From positions 4,278,001 through 4,342,000 of the forward strand of contig NZ_FNTG01000001.1 of the NCBI RefSeq assembly GCF_900104795.1: a stretch of DNA of 64,000 bases, given 5' to 3'. Positions 50,309 through 62,957 of this stretch are shown one piece after another. Positions within the stretch are counted from its first letter, which is position 1; the number at the start of each line of letters is the position of its first letter. This DNA comes from Burkholderia sp. WP9 (lineage in GTDB: Bacteria; Pseudomonadota; Gammaproteobacteria; Burkholderiales; Burkholderiaceae). Both the position numbers and the translations under genes were made by a program. The notes below the pieces were generated by a model. That model was given only the letters and a program-made list of their open reading frames with translations, did no database searches and was not told where the DNA came from.

Positions 50309-50950
50309 ATGACGTCGAAAACAGTAAGCGATATCGTGCGCCTCGGCCCGGTGATTCCGGTGCTCGCGTTCGACTCGGTCGAACAGGGTGAGCAGGTGTC
50401 GCGCGCGCTGCATGCGGGCGGCGTGAAGGTGCTGGAAATTACCTTGCGCACCGCCGCCGGTCTGGAAGCGATCGAGCGCGCAAGCCAGTTGGCTGAAGAC
50501 ATCGTGGTCGGTGTCGGCACGATTACGAAGCCCGAGCACTGCGCTCAGGCTAAAAAGGCGGGCGCGCAATTCGGCGTTTCGCCGGGTCTGACGAAAGACA
50601 TGCACAAGGCCGCACAGGACGCAGGCTTGCCGCTGCTGCCAGGCGTGATGACGCCGACCGACATCATCACGGCGCTCGAACTCGGCTACGAGATCGTGAA
50701 GTTTTTCCCTGCCCAGCAGGCCGGCGGCGTGCCGATGCTGCAAGCTTTCCACGGCCCGTTCCCGAATCTGAAATTCTGCCCGACCGGCGGTATCACGGCC
50801 GAATCGGCTTCGACTTTCCTGTCGCTGCCGAACGTGGTGTGCGTCGGCGGTTCGTGGCTCACGCCGAAAGCCGCGCTTGCTTCGCACAACTGGGAAGAGA
50901 TCACGCGTCTCGCGCGCGCCGCGAGCCAGTTGGCCGCGCCCGCCCATTAA
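50309..50950 (+). CDS. eda: KDPG/KHG aldolase
   Basis: Cleaves 2-keto-3-deoxy-6-phosphogluconate to pyruvate and glyceraldehyde-3-phosphate. The 213-residue TIM-barrel has VIPVLAFDSVEQ, LEITLRTAAGLEAI with the conserved Glu, VGVGTITKPE, and KFFPAQQAGGVPMLQAFHGPF with the Schiff-base Lys (family motif KFFPA), then FCPTGGIT. AAGGAG lies eight bases before ATG 50309. Co-transcribed with edd; a long terminator follows at about 51000. Confidence 0.96.
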   Translation: MTSKTVSDIVRLGPVIPVLAFDSVEQGEQVSRALHAGGVKVLEITLRTAAGLEAIERASQLAEDIVVGVGTITKPEHCAQAKKAGAQFGVSPGLTKDMHKAAQDAGLPLLPGVMTPTDIITALELGYEIVKFFPAQQAGGVPMLQAFHGPFPNLKFCPTGGITAESASTFLSLPNVVCVGGSWLTPKAALASHNWEEITRLARAASQLAAPAH

Positions 50951-50997
50951 GTTGAAGCGGCGCGCACGTCAAGCGGTCTTCAAGGCCCTACGCAAAA

Positions 50998-51047
50998 GGA
51001 GCCTCGTCGATACAGCCATCTGAGCTGTCGCGGCGAGGCTCTTTTTT
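50998..51047 (+). terminator. Rho-independent terminator after eda
   Basis: Long imperfect stem: GAGCCTCG..CG pairs with CG.CGAGGCTC, with an inner ACAGC/GCTGT hairpin, followed by TTTTTT at 51042-51047. Confidence 0.83.
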
Positions 51048-51196
51048 CAATATGCATACGCGAGCGGCGCGCGTGGGTCGGCAACACACAGTAAAATTCA
51101 GCGTCCGCGCGGTCAGCCCGGTTTCGAGGCGCCGCACAGGTCGCCGTGAGACAGGGTGCTGACTGTTGTCCGCATTCACAAGAAAACGCCGGGCAG

Positions 51197-51249
51197 CCCC
51201 AAGTTTTTTGTGGCCCCCTCGGGGGCTGGCGCGAAGCGCCAGGTTGGGG
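51197..51249 (+). promoter_or_regulatory. three-way-junction hairpin element upstream of gntP
   Basis: Outer stem CCCCAA (51197-51202)/TTGGGG (51244-51249) encloses two perfect hairpins: GCCCCC-TC-GGGGGC (51213-51226) and CTGGCGC-GAA-GCGCCAG (51226-51242, sharing one base). It lies 34 bases before the gntP start, between the eda terminator and AAGGAGGAG. Similar GC-rich units are scattered in Burkholderiales as I recall them, so it may be either a dispersed repeat or a leader regulating translation. The rest of the 50951-51283 gap shows nothing further. Confidence 0.5.
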
Positions 51250-51283
51250 GCACTCAAATCAATAACGCAAAAGGAGGAGCTTC

Positions 51284-52675
51284 ATGGAAGCTGTCCACGG
51301 CAGCACGCTGCTAGTCTTCGCGGTGATCGCCATCGCATTGCTGATCCTGCTGATCACGCGCTACAAGGTTTACCCTTTCCTCGTTCTGATCATCGTGTCG
51401 CTGCTGCTCGGGCTCGCGTCCGGCATGCCGATCGGCACCATCGTCAAGTCGTTCGAAACGGGTAACGGCAATACGCTCGGGCACATCGCCATCGTGGTCG
51501 GTCTGGGTACGATGCTCGGCAAGATGATGGCCGAATCGGGCGGCGCCGAGCGCATTGCCACTACGTTGATCGACTTCTTCGGGGAAAAGAACATCCATTG
51601 GGCGATGATGATCGTGGCGATCATCGTCGGCTTGCCGGTGTTCTTCGAAGTCGGTTTCGTGCTGCTGATTCCAATCGCTTTCAACGTCGCGAAGCGCACC
51701 AACAAATCGTTGCTGCTAGTCGGCTTGCCAATGGTCGCGGGTCTGTCCGTCGTGCACGGCCTGCTTCCGCCGCACCCGGCCGCGATGCTCGCGGTGCAGG
51801 CGTATCACGCGGATATCGGCCGGACCATTGCGTATGGCCTGATCGTCGGCGTGCCGACCGCGATCGTCGCGGGTCCGCTGTTTGCGTTGCTGATCAGCCG
51901 CTATATCAAGCTGCCGAAAGACAACGCGCTCGCTTCGCAGTTTCTCGGCGCTGGCGACGCGAATGGCGCGAACAACGGTGCGCAACAGGCGGCGCCCAAG
52001 CGTGAACTGCCGAGCTTCGGCATCACGCTGTTCACGATCCTGCTGCCGGTTATCCTGATGCTGGTCGGCAGCTGGGCCGACCTCGTGTTCACGCCGAAAA
52101 CCTTGCCGAACGATCTGCTGCGCTTCGCTGGCAATTCGGATGTGGCGCTGCTGATCGCCGTGCTCGTCAGCTTCTGGACCTTCGGCGCAAGCCGCGGCTT
52201 CAATCGCGAGCAGATCCAGAAATTCTGCGGCGAGTGTCTCGCGCCGATCGCGGGCATTACGCTGATCGTCGGCGCGGGCGGCGGGTTCGGCCGCGTGCTG
52301 ATGGATAGCGGCATTTCGAAGGAAATCGTCAATGCGGCGACGTCGGCGCATCTGTCGCCGCTGCTGTTCGGCTGGCTCGTCGCGGCGCTGATTCGTCTGG
52401 CAACGGGTTCGGCGACGGTCGCGATGACCACCGCTTGCGGCATCGTCGCACCGATCGCGGCAGCGGGCGCGGTGCAGGTGAAGCCGGAACTGCTGGTGCT
52501 GGCCACGGGTTCGGGTTCGCTGATCTTTTCGCACGTGAACGACGGCGGTTTCTGGCTGATCAAGGAGTACTTCGGGATGACGGTGGGGCAGACCTTCAAG
52601 ACATGGTCGCTCCTCGAAACCATCATCTCGCTGATGGGGTTGGGTTTGACCTTCGCACTCGCGGCGGTCTTGTAA
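51284..52675 (+). CDS. gntP: gluconate:H+ symporter, GntP family
   Basis: Inner-membrane carrier of 463 residues that imports gluconate or a related aldonate. Twelve or more hydrophobic segments; family signatures are LGLASGMPIGTIVKSFETGNGNTLGHIA, LGTMLGKMMAESGGAERIA, GLPVFFEVGFVLLIPIAF, HGLLPPHPAAMLAVQAY, and the C-terminal VLATGSGSLIFSHVNDGGFWLIKEYFG. AAGGAGGAG at 51271-51279 precedes ATG 51284. gntK follows ten bases after its stop, so uptake and phosphorylation are coupled, feeding edd-eda just upstream. Confidence 0.94.
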   Translation: MEAVHGSTLLVFAVIAIALLILLITRYKVYPFLVLIIVSLLLGLASGMPIGTIVKSFETGNGNTLGHIAIVVGLGTMLGKMMAESGGAERIATTLIDFFGEKNIHWAMMIVAIIVGLPVFFEVGFVLLIPIAFNVAKRTNKSLLLVGLPMVAGLSVVHGLLPPHPAAMLAVQAYHADIGRTIAYGLIVGVPTAIVAGPLFALLISRYIKLPKDNALASQFLGAGDANGANNGAQQAAPKRELPSFGITLFTILLPVILMLVGSWADLVFTPKTLPNDLLRFAGNSDVALLIAVLVSFWTFGASRGFNREQIQKFCGECLAPIAGITLIVGAGGGFGRVLMDSGISKEIVNAATSAHLSPLLFGWLVAALIRLATGSATVAMTTACGIVAPIAAAGAVQVKPELLVLATGSGSLIFSHVNDGGFWLIKEYFGMTVGQTFKTWSLLETIISLMGLGLTFALAAVL

Positions 52676-52685
52676 GGAGTTTTTG

Positions 52686-53183
52686 ATGATTCTGATCGCA
52701 ATGGGCGTGTCCGGCGCCGGCAAGACGAGAATTGGCGAAATGCTGGCAGAGCGCCTGCACTGCGCGTTCACCGACGGCGACGCGTTTCACAGCGCCGCCA
52801 ACAAAGAGAAAATGCACCACGGCATTCCGCTGACGGACGAAGACCGCTGGCCGTGGCTGAAAACGATTCGCGCCGCGATCGAGGAGAAGCAGACGGCGGG
52901 CGAGACGGCGGTGTTCACGTGTTCGTCGCTGAAACGCTCGTATCGCGACGTTCTGCGCGATGGCGACAGGGACGTGTGCTTCGTCTACCTCAAGGGTTCG
53001 CGTGAGGTGCTGGAGCAGCGGCTGACCACGCGCACCGGCCATTTCTTCGATCCGTCGCTGCTGCAAAGCCAGCTCGATACGCTCGAAGAGCCGGGCGCCG
53101 ATGAGGCGATCACGGTGAGCATCGAACTGTCGCCGGAAGAGATCGTCGAAAGCGTGTTGATCCAGGTCGAAGCGCGTAAGTGA
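52686..53183 (+). CDS. gntK: gluconokinase
   Basis: Phosphorylates gluconate to 6-phosphogluconate, the substrate of Edd. The 165 residues match the thermoresistant GntK type: P-loop GVSGAGKT (7-14), FTDGDAFHSAANKEKMHHGIPLTDEDRWPWL, CSSLKRSYRDVLR and VYLKGSREVLEQRL, then GHFFDPSLLQSQLDTLEEP. AAGGAG overlaps the gntP end region and precedes ATG 52686. Distal gene of the gntP-gntK pair. A bidirectional terminator is shared with purB. Confidence 0.95.
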   Translation: MILIAMGVSGAGKTRIGEMLAERLHCAFTDGDAFHSAANKEKMHHGIPLTDEDRWPWLKTIRAAIEEKQTAGETAVFTCSSLKRSYRDVLRDGDRDVCFVYLKGSREVLEQRLTTRTGHFFDPSLLQSQLDTLEEPGADEAITVSIELSPEEIVESVLIQVEARK

Positions 53184-53205
53184 ATTTGCCCGGTCGCTGC
53201 AGATG

Positions 53206-53237
53206 AAAAAAAACCGCTCCTCGGAGCGGTTTTTTTA
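53206..53237. terminator. bidirectional terminator (gntK / purB)
   Basis: ACCGCTCC/GGAGCGGT stem (53213-53231 region) with A-run before and seven T after. Its core is nearly the same as that of the terminator at 14974. Confidence 0.87.
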
Positions 53238-53274
53238 TGCCTCGTGCAACGAGGTCAGGAGCGGCCAACGCAAA

Positions 53275-55792
<2,518 letters not shown>

Positions 55793-55930
55793 AATCCTGC
55801 CTCCCTACGACGCGAATTTGCGGCTTCTCGATGGTTATGCAAAAAAAACATAATCGGATAAGGAAACGGCATTGGATTTCAAATCGGCGTTTTTCGACAA
55901 TGCTGTCATTCGATCAACGCCGGAGCGTTC

Positions 55931-57253
55931 ATGTCATCCCAGCAACAGGCAGCACAAGTCGCACAATCCGCAGCAACGTTGCAGTCGGTTCCTTCCTACC
56001 TGAATAAAGACGACCTCGGCCCGTGGGGCAACTACCTGCGCCAGGTCGATCGCGTCGCGCCGTACCTCGGCTCCCTGTCCCGCTGGCTCGAAACCCTGAA
56101 GCGCCCGAAGCGCATTCTGGTCGTCGACGTGCCTATCGAACTCGATAACGGCACGGTCGCTCACTTCGAAGGCTATCGCGTGCAGCACAACGTGTCGCGC
56201 GGTCCGGGCAAGGGCGGTGTGCGTTACCACCAGGACGTGACGTTGTCGGAAGTGATGGCCTTGTCGGCGTGGATGTCGGTGAAGAATGCTGCGGTCAACG
56301 TGCCGTACGGCGGCGCGAAGGGCGGCATCCGTGTCGACCCGCGCACGTTGTCGCGTGGTGAGCTCGAGCGCGTGACGCGCCGCTACACCAGCGAAATCGG
56401 CATCATCATCGGACCGAATACCGACATTCCCGCGCCGGACGTGAACACGAACGAGCAGATCATGGCGTGGATGATGGACACATACTCGATGAACCAGGGC
56501 CAAACGGCCACGGGCGTCGTGACGGGCAAGCCGATCACGCTGGGCGGTTCGCTCGGCCGCCGCGAGGCAACGGGCCGCGGCGTGTTCGTGGTGGCCTCCG
56601 AAGCCGCACGCCGTATCGGTGTGGAAATCGAAGGCGCGCGCATCGCGGTGCAGGGCTTCGGCAACGTGGGCGGCATCGCGGCGCGTTTGTTCCAGGAAGC
56701 GGGTTCGAAGCTGGTCGCGGTGCAGGATCACACCGGTTCGCTGTACAAGTCGACGGGTATCGACGCCGTCGCACTGCTCGAACATGTGGCCAGACACGGT
56801 GGCGTGGGCGGCTTCCCGGAAGCGGACGCCGTAAGCAATGAAGAATTCTGGACCGTCGAATCGGACATTCTGATTCCGGCCGCGCTGGAAAATCAGATCA
56901 CCGAAAAGAACGCGGCGAAGATCAAGACGAAGATCGTCGTGGAAGGCGCCAACGGCCCGACCACCACGGCCGCGGACGACATCCTGCACGATCGCGGCAT
57001 TCTCGTGATTCCGGACGTGGTGGCCAACGCCGGCGGCGTGACCGTGTCTTACTTCGAATGGGTGCAGGACTTCTCGAGCTTCTTCTGGACGGAAGACGAG
57101 ATCAACCAGCGTCTGGAGCGTGTGATGCGTGAAGCATTCGCCGCCGTGTGGCAGGTGTCGAGCGAGCAAAAGGTGTCCGTGCGGACGGCGGCGTTTATCG
57201 TCGCATGTAAGCGGATCCTGGAAGCGCGCGAACTGCGCGGCCTGTATCCCTGA
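55931..57253 (+). CDS. gdhA: glutamate dehydrogenase
   Basis: Oxidises glutamate to 2-oxoglutarate and ammonia (or the reverse) with NAD(P). The 440 residues fit the hexameric Glu/Leu/Phe/Val dehydrogenase family: [18 protein letters not shown], the catalytic [13 protein letters not shown] with Lys130, [18 protein letters not shown], and [17 protein letters not shown] (dinucleotide fold). Cofactor specificity was not decided. It lies upstream of a complete glutamate/aspartate ABC transporter, suggesting a glutamate catabolic unit. Confidence 0.95.
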   Translation: MSSQQQAAQVAQSAATLQSVPSYLNKDDLGPWGNYLRQVDRVAPYLGSLSRWLETLKRPKRILVVDVPIELDNGTVAHFEGYRVQHNVSRGPGKGGVRYHQDVTLSEVMALSAWMSVKNAAVNVPYGGAKGGIRVDPRTLSRGELERVTRRYTSEIGIIIGPNTDIPAPDVNTNEQIMAWMMDTYSMNQGQTATGVVTGKPITLGGSLGRREATGRGVFVVASEAARRIGVEIEGARIAVQGFGNVGGIAARLFQEAGSKLVAVQDHTGSLYKSTGIDAVALLEHVARHGGVGGFPEADAVSNEEFWTVESDILIPAALENQITEKNAAKIKTKIVVEGANGPTTTAADDILHDRGILVIPDVVANAGGVTVSYFEWVQDFSSFFWTEDEINQRLERVMREAFAAVWQVSSEQKVSVRTAAFIVACKRILEARELRGLYP

Positions 57254-57517
57254 TTTTTGCGGTTCGAACGGCGGCTCCGTTATCGCGCGGATCCGCCGGC
57301 AATCCTTGCTTCAACGCGGTCCACAAGACGGCGTGTTGGACCCGGCGGGCAGCATCGTATCGATGCCGCCCGCCTTTCTATATGCGGAAAGGTTGACCGA
57401 CCGTCCCGACGGGCCGCGAAGCAGTAGCGGCGGCCACGCAACAACATGGTTTATAGCGATACTTTCAGAATAATTACTTTGCTAAACTGGCGCCGGTTCT
57501 TGCCAAGGAGATCAAAA

Positions 57518-58411
57518 ATGAAGGTTAAAAAAGCTGCGCTGCTGCTCGCGACTCTCGGACTGTTTACGGTTGGCGCGCATGCGCAAGACGCTGGTACGCT
57601 GAAAAAGATCAAGGACACGGGCGTCATTTCGCTGGGCCATCGCGAATCGTCCATCCCGTTTTCGTATTACGACGACAAGCAGAACGTTATCGGCTACTCG
57701 CAGGAATTCGCCCTGAAAGTGGTGGAAGCGGTGAAGCAGAAGCTGAACATGCCTGGCCTGAAGGTCAAGCTCACGCCGGTCACGTCGCAAAACCGTATTC
57801 CGCTGGTGCAGAACGGCACCGTCGACATGGAATGCGGCTCGACCACCAACAATGCTGAACGTCAGCAGCAGGTTGCCTTCTCGAACACGATCTTCGTGAT
57901 CGGCACGCGCCTCATGACCAAGAAAGACTCCGGCATCAAGGACTGGGCCGACCTGAAGGGCAAGACGGTCGTTACGACTGCCGGGACCACCTCCGAGCGC
58001 CTGCTTCGCAAGATGAATCAGGACAAGAGCATGGGCATGAACATCATCAGCGCGAAGGACCACGGCGAGTCGTTCCTGACGCTCTCCACGGGCCGCGCCG
58101 CTGCCTTCATGATGGACGACGCACTGCTCGCGGGCGAACGCGCCAAGTCGAACAATCCGGGCGATTTCGTGATCGTCGGCGCGCCGCAATCGCATGAAGC
58201 GTACGGCTGCATGATTCGCAAGAACGATCCGGAATTCAAGAAGGTGGTCGACGAGGCAATCGCCAAGGTCGAAACCTCGGGCGAGGCCGACGCGATCTAC
58301 AAGAAGTGGTTCGAATCGCCGATTCCGCCGAAGGGCCTGAATCTGAACTTCCCGGAAAGCGATGACATCAAGGCGCTCTACAAGAGCCCGAATGACAAGG
58401 CAATCGATTAA
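57518..58411 (+). CDS. gltI: glutamate/aspartate ABC transporter substrate-binding protein
   Basis: Periplasmic binding protein of a polar amino acid importer. Signal peptide KVKKAALLLATLGLFTVGAHA (cleavage near residue 23); mature part has TGVISLGHRESSIPFSYYDDKQNVIGYSQEFALKV and VTSQNRIPLVQNGTVDMECGSTTN, closely like GltI/YbeJ. The 297 residues and AAGGAG seven bases before ATG 57518 support the start. gltJ, gltK and gltL follow, giving a full GltIJKL system. The 264-base gap upstream may hold its promoter; no clear element was seen. Confidence 0.95.
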   Translation: MKVKKAALLLATLGLFTVGAHAQDAGTLKKIKDTGVISLGHRESSIPFSYYDDKQNVIGYSQEFALKVVEAVKQKLNMPGLKVKLTPVTSQNRIPLVQNGTVDMECGSTTNNAERQQQVAFSNTIFVIGTRLMTKKDSGIKDWADLKGKTVVTTAGTTSERLLRKMNQDKSMGMNIISAKDHGESFLTLSTGRAAAFMMDDALLAGERAKSNNPGDFVIVGAPQSHEAYGCMIRKNDPEFKKVVDEAIAKVETSGEADAIYKKWFESPIPPKGLNLNFPESDDIKALYKSPNDKAID

Positions 58412-58493
58412 ACCTTAGCTGTTTTTTTGAAACGCTGAACGAAACGGAAGGGGCCACGCGCTTCTTCCGTTTCTTTTTGCTGGAGTCTTGGTC

Positions 58494-59234
58494 ATGTCAT
58501 ATCACTGGAACTGGGGCATTTTGCTGAGTCCGGTCTCCACCGGCGAGCCGACCACCTATCTGGGCTGGTTGTTGTCGGGCTTCTGGGTGACGATCACCGT
58601 GTCGCTGTCGGCATGGGTGATCGCGCTGATCGTCGGGTCGTTGTTCGGCGTGCTGCGCACCGTGCCGAACAAGTGGGCGTCGGGTATCGGCACGGTCTAT
58701 GTCGCGATTTTCCGAAACATTCCGCTGATCGTGCAGTTCTTCATCTGGTATCTGGTGATACCGGAGTTGCTGCCTGTTTCCGTGGGCAACTGGTTCAAGC
58801 AACTGCCGCCGAGTGCGCAGTTCTTTTCGTCGTCGATCATCTGTCTCGGGCTCTTTACCGCCGCGCGCGTGTGCGAGCAGGTGCGCTCGGGTATCAACGC
58901 ACTGCCGCGCGGCCAGCGCGCCGCGGGTCTGGCCATGGGTTTCACGCAGTGGCAGACCTATCGTTATGTGCTGCTGCCGGTCGCGTACCGGATCATCGTG
59001 CCGCCGCTCACGTCCGAGTTTCTGAATATCTTCAAGAATTCGGCGGTGGCGTCGACGATCGGTCTGCTCGATCTGTCCGCTCAGGCGCGCCAACTGGTCG
59101 ACTACACGTCGCAAACGTATGAGTCGTTTATCGCGGTCACGCTGGCGTACATGCTGATCAATCTGGTCGTGATGCAACTCATGCGCTGGGTCGAAGCCAA
59201 GACCCGGTTGCCCGGCTATATCGGAGGCAAGTAA
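58494..59234 (+). CDS. gltJ: glutamate/aspartate ABC transporter permease GltJ
   Basis: Inner-membrane permease of the polar amino acid family, 246 residues. Features: [25 protein letters not shown] (first membrane segment with the HisM-type start), [19 protein letters not shown], and the EAA loop [31 protein letters not shown] that contacts GltL. Start 58494 (MSYHWNWG) follows TGGAG by eight bases; TTG 58488 is less likely. Stop and gltK start overlap by one base at 59234. Confidence 0.94.
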   Translation: MSYHWNWGILLSPVSTGEPTTYLGWLLSGFWVTITVSLSAWVIALIVGSLFGVLRTVPNKWASGIGTVYVAIFRNIPLIVQFFIWYLVIPELLPVSVGNWFKQLPPSAQFFSSSIICLGLFTAARVCEQVRSGINALPRGQRAAGLAMGFTQWQTYRYVLLPVAYRIIVPPLTSEFLNIFKNSAVASTIGLLDLSAQARQLVDYTSQTYESFIAVTLAYMLINLVVMQLMRWVEAKTRLPGYIGGK

Positions 59235-59911
59235 TGCATCATTTCGACTGGAGCGGTATTCCGGGCGCATTGCCTACGCTGTGGACCGGCGCCGTCGTCA
59301 CCTTCAAGATCACGTTGATCGCGATCGTGTTCGGCATTGTCTGGGGCACGGTCCTCGCCATGTTGCGGCTGTCGTCGTTCAAGGCCTTCGAGTGGTTCGC
59401 GAAGGGCTACGTAACGATCTTCCGTTCGATCCCGCTGGTGATGGTGCTGCTGTGGTTCTTCCTGATCGTGCCGCAAGTGCTGCAGAACGTGCTCGGGTTG
59501 TCGGCGGATATCGACATTCGCCTCGCGTCGGCCATGGTCGCGTTCTCGCTGTTCGAGGCGGCGTACTATTCGGAGATCATCCGCGCCGGCATTCAGGCCG
59601 TGCCGCGCGGGCAGGTCAACGCGGCGTTCGCGCTCGGCATGAACTACGCGCAGGCCATGCGCCTGATCGTGCTGCCGCAGGCATTCCGCGCCATGGTTCC
59701 GCTGCTGCTCACGCAGGGTATCGTGCTGTTTCAGGATACGTCTCTCGTCTACGTGATCAGCCTCGCCGACTTCTTCCGCACCGCCACGAATATTGGCGAC
59801 CGTGACGGTACGAATGTCGAGATGGTACTGTTCGCGGGCGCGTGTTATTTCGCGATCTGCGTGATCGCGTCGAGCCTCGTCAAAGGTCTTCAGAAAAAGG
59901 TCGCAAGATGA
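59234..59911 (+). CDS. gltK: glutamate/aspartate ABC transporter permease GltK
   Basis: Second permease subunit, 225 residues, with membrane segments at about 15-40, 55-75, 85-105 and 190-215. It carries the EAA motif ([33 protein letters not shown]). TAATG overlap with gltJ and ATGA overlap with gltL (59908-59911) show tight translational coupling within the operon. Confidence 0.94.
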   Translation: MHHFDWSGIPGALPTLWTGAVVTFKITLIAIVFGIVWGTVLAMLRLSSFKAFEWFAKGYVTIFRSIPLVMVLLWFFLIVPQVLQNVLGLSADIDIRLASAMVAFSLFEAAYYSEIIRAGIQAVPRGQVNAAFALGMNYAQAMRLIVLPQAFRAMVPLLLTQGIVLFQDTSLVYVISLADFFRTATNIGDRDGTNVEMVLFAGACYFAICVIASSLVKGLQKKVAR

Positions 59912-60633
59912 TCTCTATCAAGAATGTTTCGAAGTGGTACGGTCAGTTCCAGGTGCTGACCGACTGCACGACGGAAGTCAAAAAGGGTGAAGTGGTGGTG
60001 GTGTGCGGGCCGTCGGGTTCGGGCAAGTCCACGCTGATCAAAACCGTCAACGGCCTCGAGCCGTTCCAGAAGGGCGAGATCATCATCAACGGTCAGTCGC
60101 TGACCGACAAGAAAACCAATCTGTCGAAGCTGCGTTCCAAAGTCGGCATGGTGTTCCAGCACTTCGAACTGTTTCCGCATCTGTCGATCGTGCAGAACCT
60201 CACGCTTGCTCAGGTGAAGGTGCTGGGCCGTTCGAAAGACGAAGCAACGGCGAAAGGGCTGAAACTGCTCGATCGCGTGGGCTTGCGCGCGCATGCGGAC
60301 AAATTCCCGGGGCAGTTGTCGGGCGGTCAGCAACAGCGCGTGGCGATTGCCCGCGCGTTGTCGATGGACCCGATCGCCATGCTGTTCGACGAGCCGACCT
60401 CGGCGCTCGATCCGGAAATGATCAACGAAGTGCTCGACGTGATGGTCGAACTCGCGCAGGAAGGCATGACCATGATGTGCGTCACGCACGAAATGGGCTT
60501 CGCGAAGAAGGTCGCGCACCGCGTGATCTTCATGGACAAGGGCTTGATCGTGGAAGACGACCGCAAGGAAGACTTCTTCGCCAATCCGAAGTCGGATCGC
60601 GCGAAGGACTTTTTGGCCAAGATCCTGCACTAA
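59908..60633 (+). CDS. gltL: glutamate/aspartate ABC transporter ATP-binding protein GltL
   Basis: ATPase of the importer, 241 residues. Walker [10 protein letters not shown] (34-42), ABC signature LSGGQQQR (137-144), Walker B ending DEP (161-163), and the switch His in [11 protein letters not shown] 59908 overlaps the gltK stop. A terminator follows at 60690. With gltI-J-K it forms a four-gene glutamate uptake operon next to gdhA. Confidence 0.96.
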   Translation: MISIKNVSKWYGQFQVLTDCTTEVKKGEVVVVCGPSGSGKSTLIKTVNGLEPFQKGEIIINGQSLTDKKTNLSKLRSKVGMVFQHFELFPHLSIVQNLTLAQVKVLGRSKDEATAKGLKLLDRVGLRAHADKFPGQLSGGQQQRVAIARALSMDPIAMLFDEPTSALDPEMINEVLDVMVELAQEGMTMMCVTHEMGFAKKVAHRVIFMDKGLIVEDDRKEDFFANPKSDRAKDFLAKILH

Positions 60634-60683
60634 GTGTGTTTTGAAGCCGCGCCGTTCAGGCGGCGCGGTGCTGCGGCACAGGC

Positions 60684-60716
60684 AAAAAGAAGCCGCTCTG
60701 AAAGAGCGGCTTTTCT
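60684..60716. terminator. terminator between gltL and the glutamine amidotransferase gene
   Basis: AAGCCGCTCT-GAA-AGAGCGGCTT stem (60690-60712) with TTTTC after it on the forward side and five A (60684-60688) before it, so it can act in either direction. The flanking genes converge. Confidence 0.82.
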
Positions 60717-60782
60717 GTGTATGGCGATCCGGCTTGAGCGAATGTAGCGGGCTTTAAATGGTCAGGTGATGTGCTCAAGCGC

Positions 60783-61718
60783 TCAGGATTCGAACGCTGC
60801 CGCGTCGTCCGCTGCTTCGAGGTCCACCTCGGCGTCCCGCTCGGGCATGGGCTCGATCGAAGCTGCGATCGTACTGGCCGAAGCCGACGCATCCAACGCG
60901 GGATTGCGCAGCTTTTCCAGTACCGAAGCCGACACCGGCACGTTGACGCGGTCAATCACCTCGCCGTGCTGGAACATCATCAGATCGCCCGGTTCGAATG
61001 CGCTCCAGACTTCGTTGTCGGTCAGCGGCTTGGTGGCGATGACCGCGACGCGGTCTTCGGGCGTGGTGTACTTGGCGAAATCGATCGACACGTCCGCGTC
61101 GACGAGATGCGCGGTGGAAAACGGCCAGCGCCGCACGATGTAGTGCAGATGCGTGGAGCAATGCGCGAACAGCGCCTGGCCGTTCGACATCAGGAAATTG
61201 AACACGCCGAACTGCGTGATTTCGCGCGTGAGGGTTTCGAGCGCGGCAAACAGTTCGTCGAGCGGCGGCTGCTGCGCGCCGGGAAAAGCCTTACGCAAAC
61301 CTTCGAGCAGCGCGCAGAAAGCGAGCTCGCTGTCGGTCGTGCCGACCGGCTGATACACGCCTGATAACACCGGCGAATAATCCTTGAGGTCGCCGTTGTG
61401 CGCAAAGATCCAGTGGCGTCCCCACAATTCACGCATGAACGGGTGGCAGTTTTCCAGCAGGATATGCCCCTGCGTCGCCTTGCGGATATGCGCAATGGTG
61501 TTCTTCGATTTGATCGGGTAGCGCTTGACCATCTCGGCGATCGGCGAGGTCGCCGACGATTGATGGTCGATGAACAGGCGGCAGGCTTTGTCTTCAAAGA
61601 AGGCGATGCCCCAGCCGTCGGCATGGTGATCGGTGACGCCGCCGCGCGCCGCAAAGCCGGTGAACGAGAACGTGACGTCCGTTGGCGCGGCGCAGTTCAT
61701 TCCGAGTAGTTGGCACAT
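60783..61718 (-). CDS. class II glutamine amidotransferase (YafJ-like)
   Basis: A 311-residue protein with an N-terminal glutamine amidotransferase class II domain: the nucleophile is Cys2 after removal of Met (CQLLGMNC), followed by GFAARGGVTDHHADGWGIAFFE, AHIRKATQGHILLENCHPF and WIFAHNGDLKDYSPVL, as in YafJ/DUF4-type amidotransferases without a fused synthase. About 50 C-terminal residues, rich in Ala/Ser/Glu, are beyond the usual domain length. The ammonia acceptor is unknown. It is divergent from pyrC, with 166 bases between. Confidence 0.87.
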   Translation of the reverse strand: MCQLLGMNCAAPTDVTFSFTGFAARGGVTDHHADGWGIAFFEDKACRLFIDHQSSATSPIAEMVKRYPIKSKNTIAHIRKATQGHILLENCHPFMRELWGRHWIFAHNGDLKDYSPVLSGVYQPVGTTDSELAFCALLEGLRKAFPGAQQPPLDELFAALETLTREITQFGVFNFLMSNGQALFAHCSTHLHYIVRRWPFSTAHLVDADVSIDFAKYTTPEDRVAVIATKPLTDNEVWSAFEPGDLMMFQHGEVIDRVNVPVSASVLEKLRNPALDASASASTIAASIEPMPERDAEVDLEAADDAAAFES

Positions 61719-61884
61719 GTTGCGGGTAAGCCTGTGAACGGGTCGAGCCGTTACAATGATGATTTTCCAAGCATATCACCGAGCCAGAAACGCCAAATAG
61801 CAAAATTGACGTGTGTTTATGCCGCAACGTTGCGGTTTGACCGCATAGATTGGCTTTTGTCGTCGAATCTCGTCCCCTGCCGCC

Positions 61885-62946
61885 ATGACTGCTTCCAACG
61901 CTTCCCTCGACTCCATCACGCTCGCCCGCCCGGACGACTGGCACCTGCACGTCCGCGACGGCGCGATGCTGGCCGCCGTGCTGCCGGACACCGCGCGCCA
62001 GTTCGGCCGTGCGATCATCATGCCGAACCTGAAGCCGCCGGTCACGACCACCGCGATGGCGCAGGCTTATCGCGAGCGGATCGTCGCCGCGATTCCCGAA
62101 GGCGCGAAGTTCGAACCGCTAATGACGTTGTACCTGACCGACAACACGCCGCCCGACGAAATCCGCCGTGCGCGCGAAAGCGGCTTCGTGCATGGCGTGA
62201 AGCTGTATCCGGCGGGCGCGACGACCAACTCGGACGCGGGCGTCACCGACATCATGAAGTGCGCCAAAACGCTCGAAGTAATGCAGGAAGTGGGCATGCC
62301 GCTGCTGGTGCACGGTGAAGTGACCGATGCGTCGATCGACCTGTTCGACCGCGAGAAGGTGTTCATCGACCGGGTCATGACGCCGTTGCGCCGCGCGTTT
62401 CCGGCGCTGAAGGTGGTGTTCGAGCACATCACCACGAAAGACGCGGTCGACTACATCCGCGAAGCCGGCGTGGCGCCGGGGCTGCTGGGCGCGACGATCA
62501 CCGCGCATCACCTGCTGTACAACCGCAACGCGATCTTCCAGGGCGGCATTCGTCCGCATTACTACTGCTTGCCGGTGTTAAAGCGCGAGACGCATCGCGT
62601 GGCGCTGGTCGAGGCGGCGACGTCGGGCAATCCGCGCTTCTTCCTCGGCACGGACAGCGCGCCGCATCCGAAGGGGTTGAAAGAGCACGCTTGCGGCTGC
62701 GCGGGTTGCTATACGGCGCTGCACGCTTTGGAGCTGTACACGGAAGCGTTCGACAAAGCCGACGCGCTCGACAAGCTCGAAGGCTTTGCAAGCTTTTTTG
62801 GCGCGGACTTCTACGGTCTGCCGCGCAGCGAGGAGAAGGTCACGCTGCGTCGTGAAGAATGGACGCTGCCGGCCGAGTTGCCGGTTGGCGATACGCCGGT
62901 CGTGCCGCTGCGCGGCGGCGAGTCGATCGGCTGGCGTCTCGTTTGA
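61885..62946 (+). CDS. pyrC: dihydroorotase
   Basis: Zinc enzyme of pyrimidine synthesis converting carbamoyl-aspartate to dihydroorotate; class II (E. coli-type), 353 residues. The first metal pair is H20xH22 in [13 protein letters not shown]; later the carboxylated-Lys region [33 protein letters not shown] and [24 protein letters not shown] with the catalytic Asp are all present. ATG 61885 is unambiguous. The DUF3025 gene follows eleven bases later and is probably co-transcribed. Confidence 0.96.
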   Translation: MTASNASLDSITLARPDDWHLHVRDGAMLAAVLPDTARQFGRAIIMPNLKPPVTTTAMAQAYRERIVAAIPEGAKFEPLMTLYLTDNTPPDEIRRARESGFVHGVKLYPAGATTNSDAGVTDIMKCAKTLEVMQEVGMPLLVHGEVTDASIDLFDREKVFIDRVMTPLRRAFPALKVVFEHITTKDAVDYIREAGVAPGLLGATITAHHLLYNRNAIFQGGIRPHYYCLPVLKRETHRVALVEAATSGNPRFFLGTDSAPHPKGLKEHACGCAGCYTALHALELYTEAFDKADALDKLEGFASFFGADFYGLPRSEEKVTLRREEWTLPAELPVGDTPVVPLRGGESIGWRLV

Positions 62947-62957
62947 GGTTGCGGTAG

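Noticed and set aside
57488..57503. A sigma-54-like GG...GC pair before gltI
   Set aside because: The spacing is 11 rather than 10 bases and it lies too close to the start codon.
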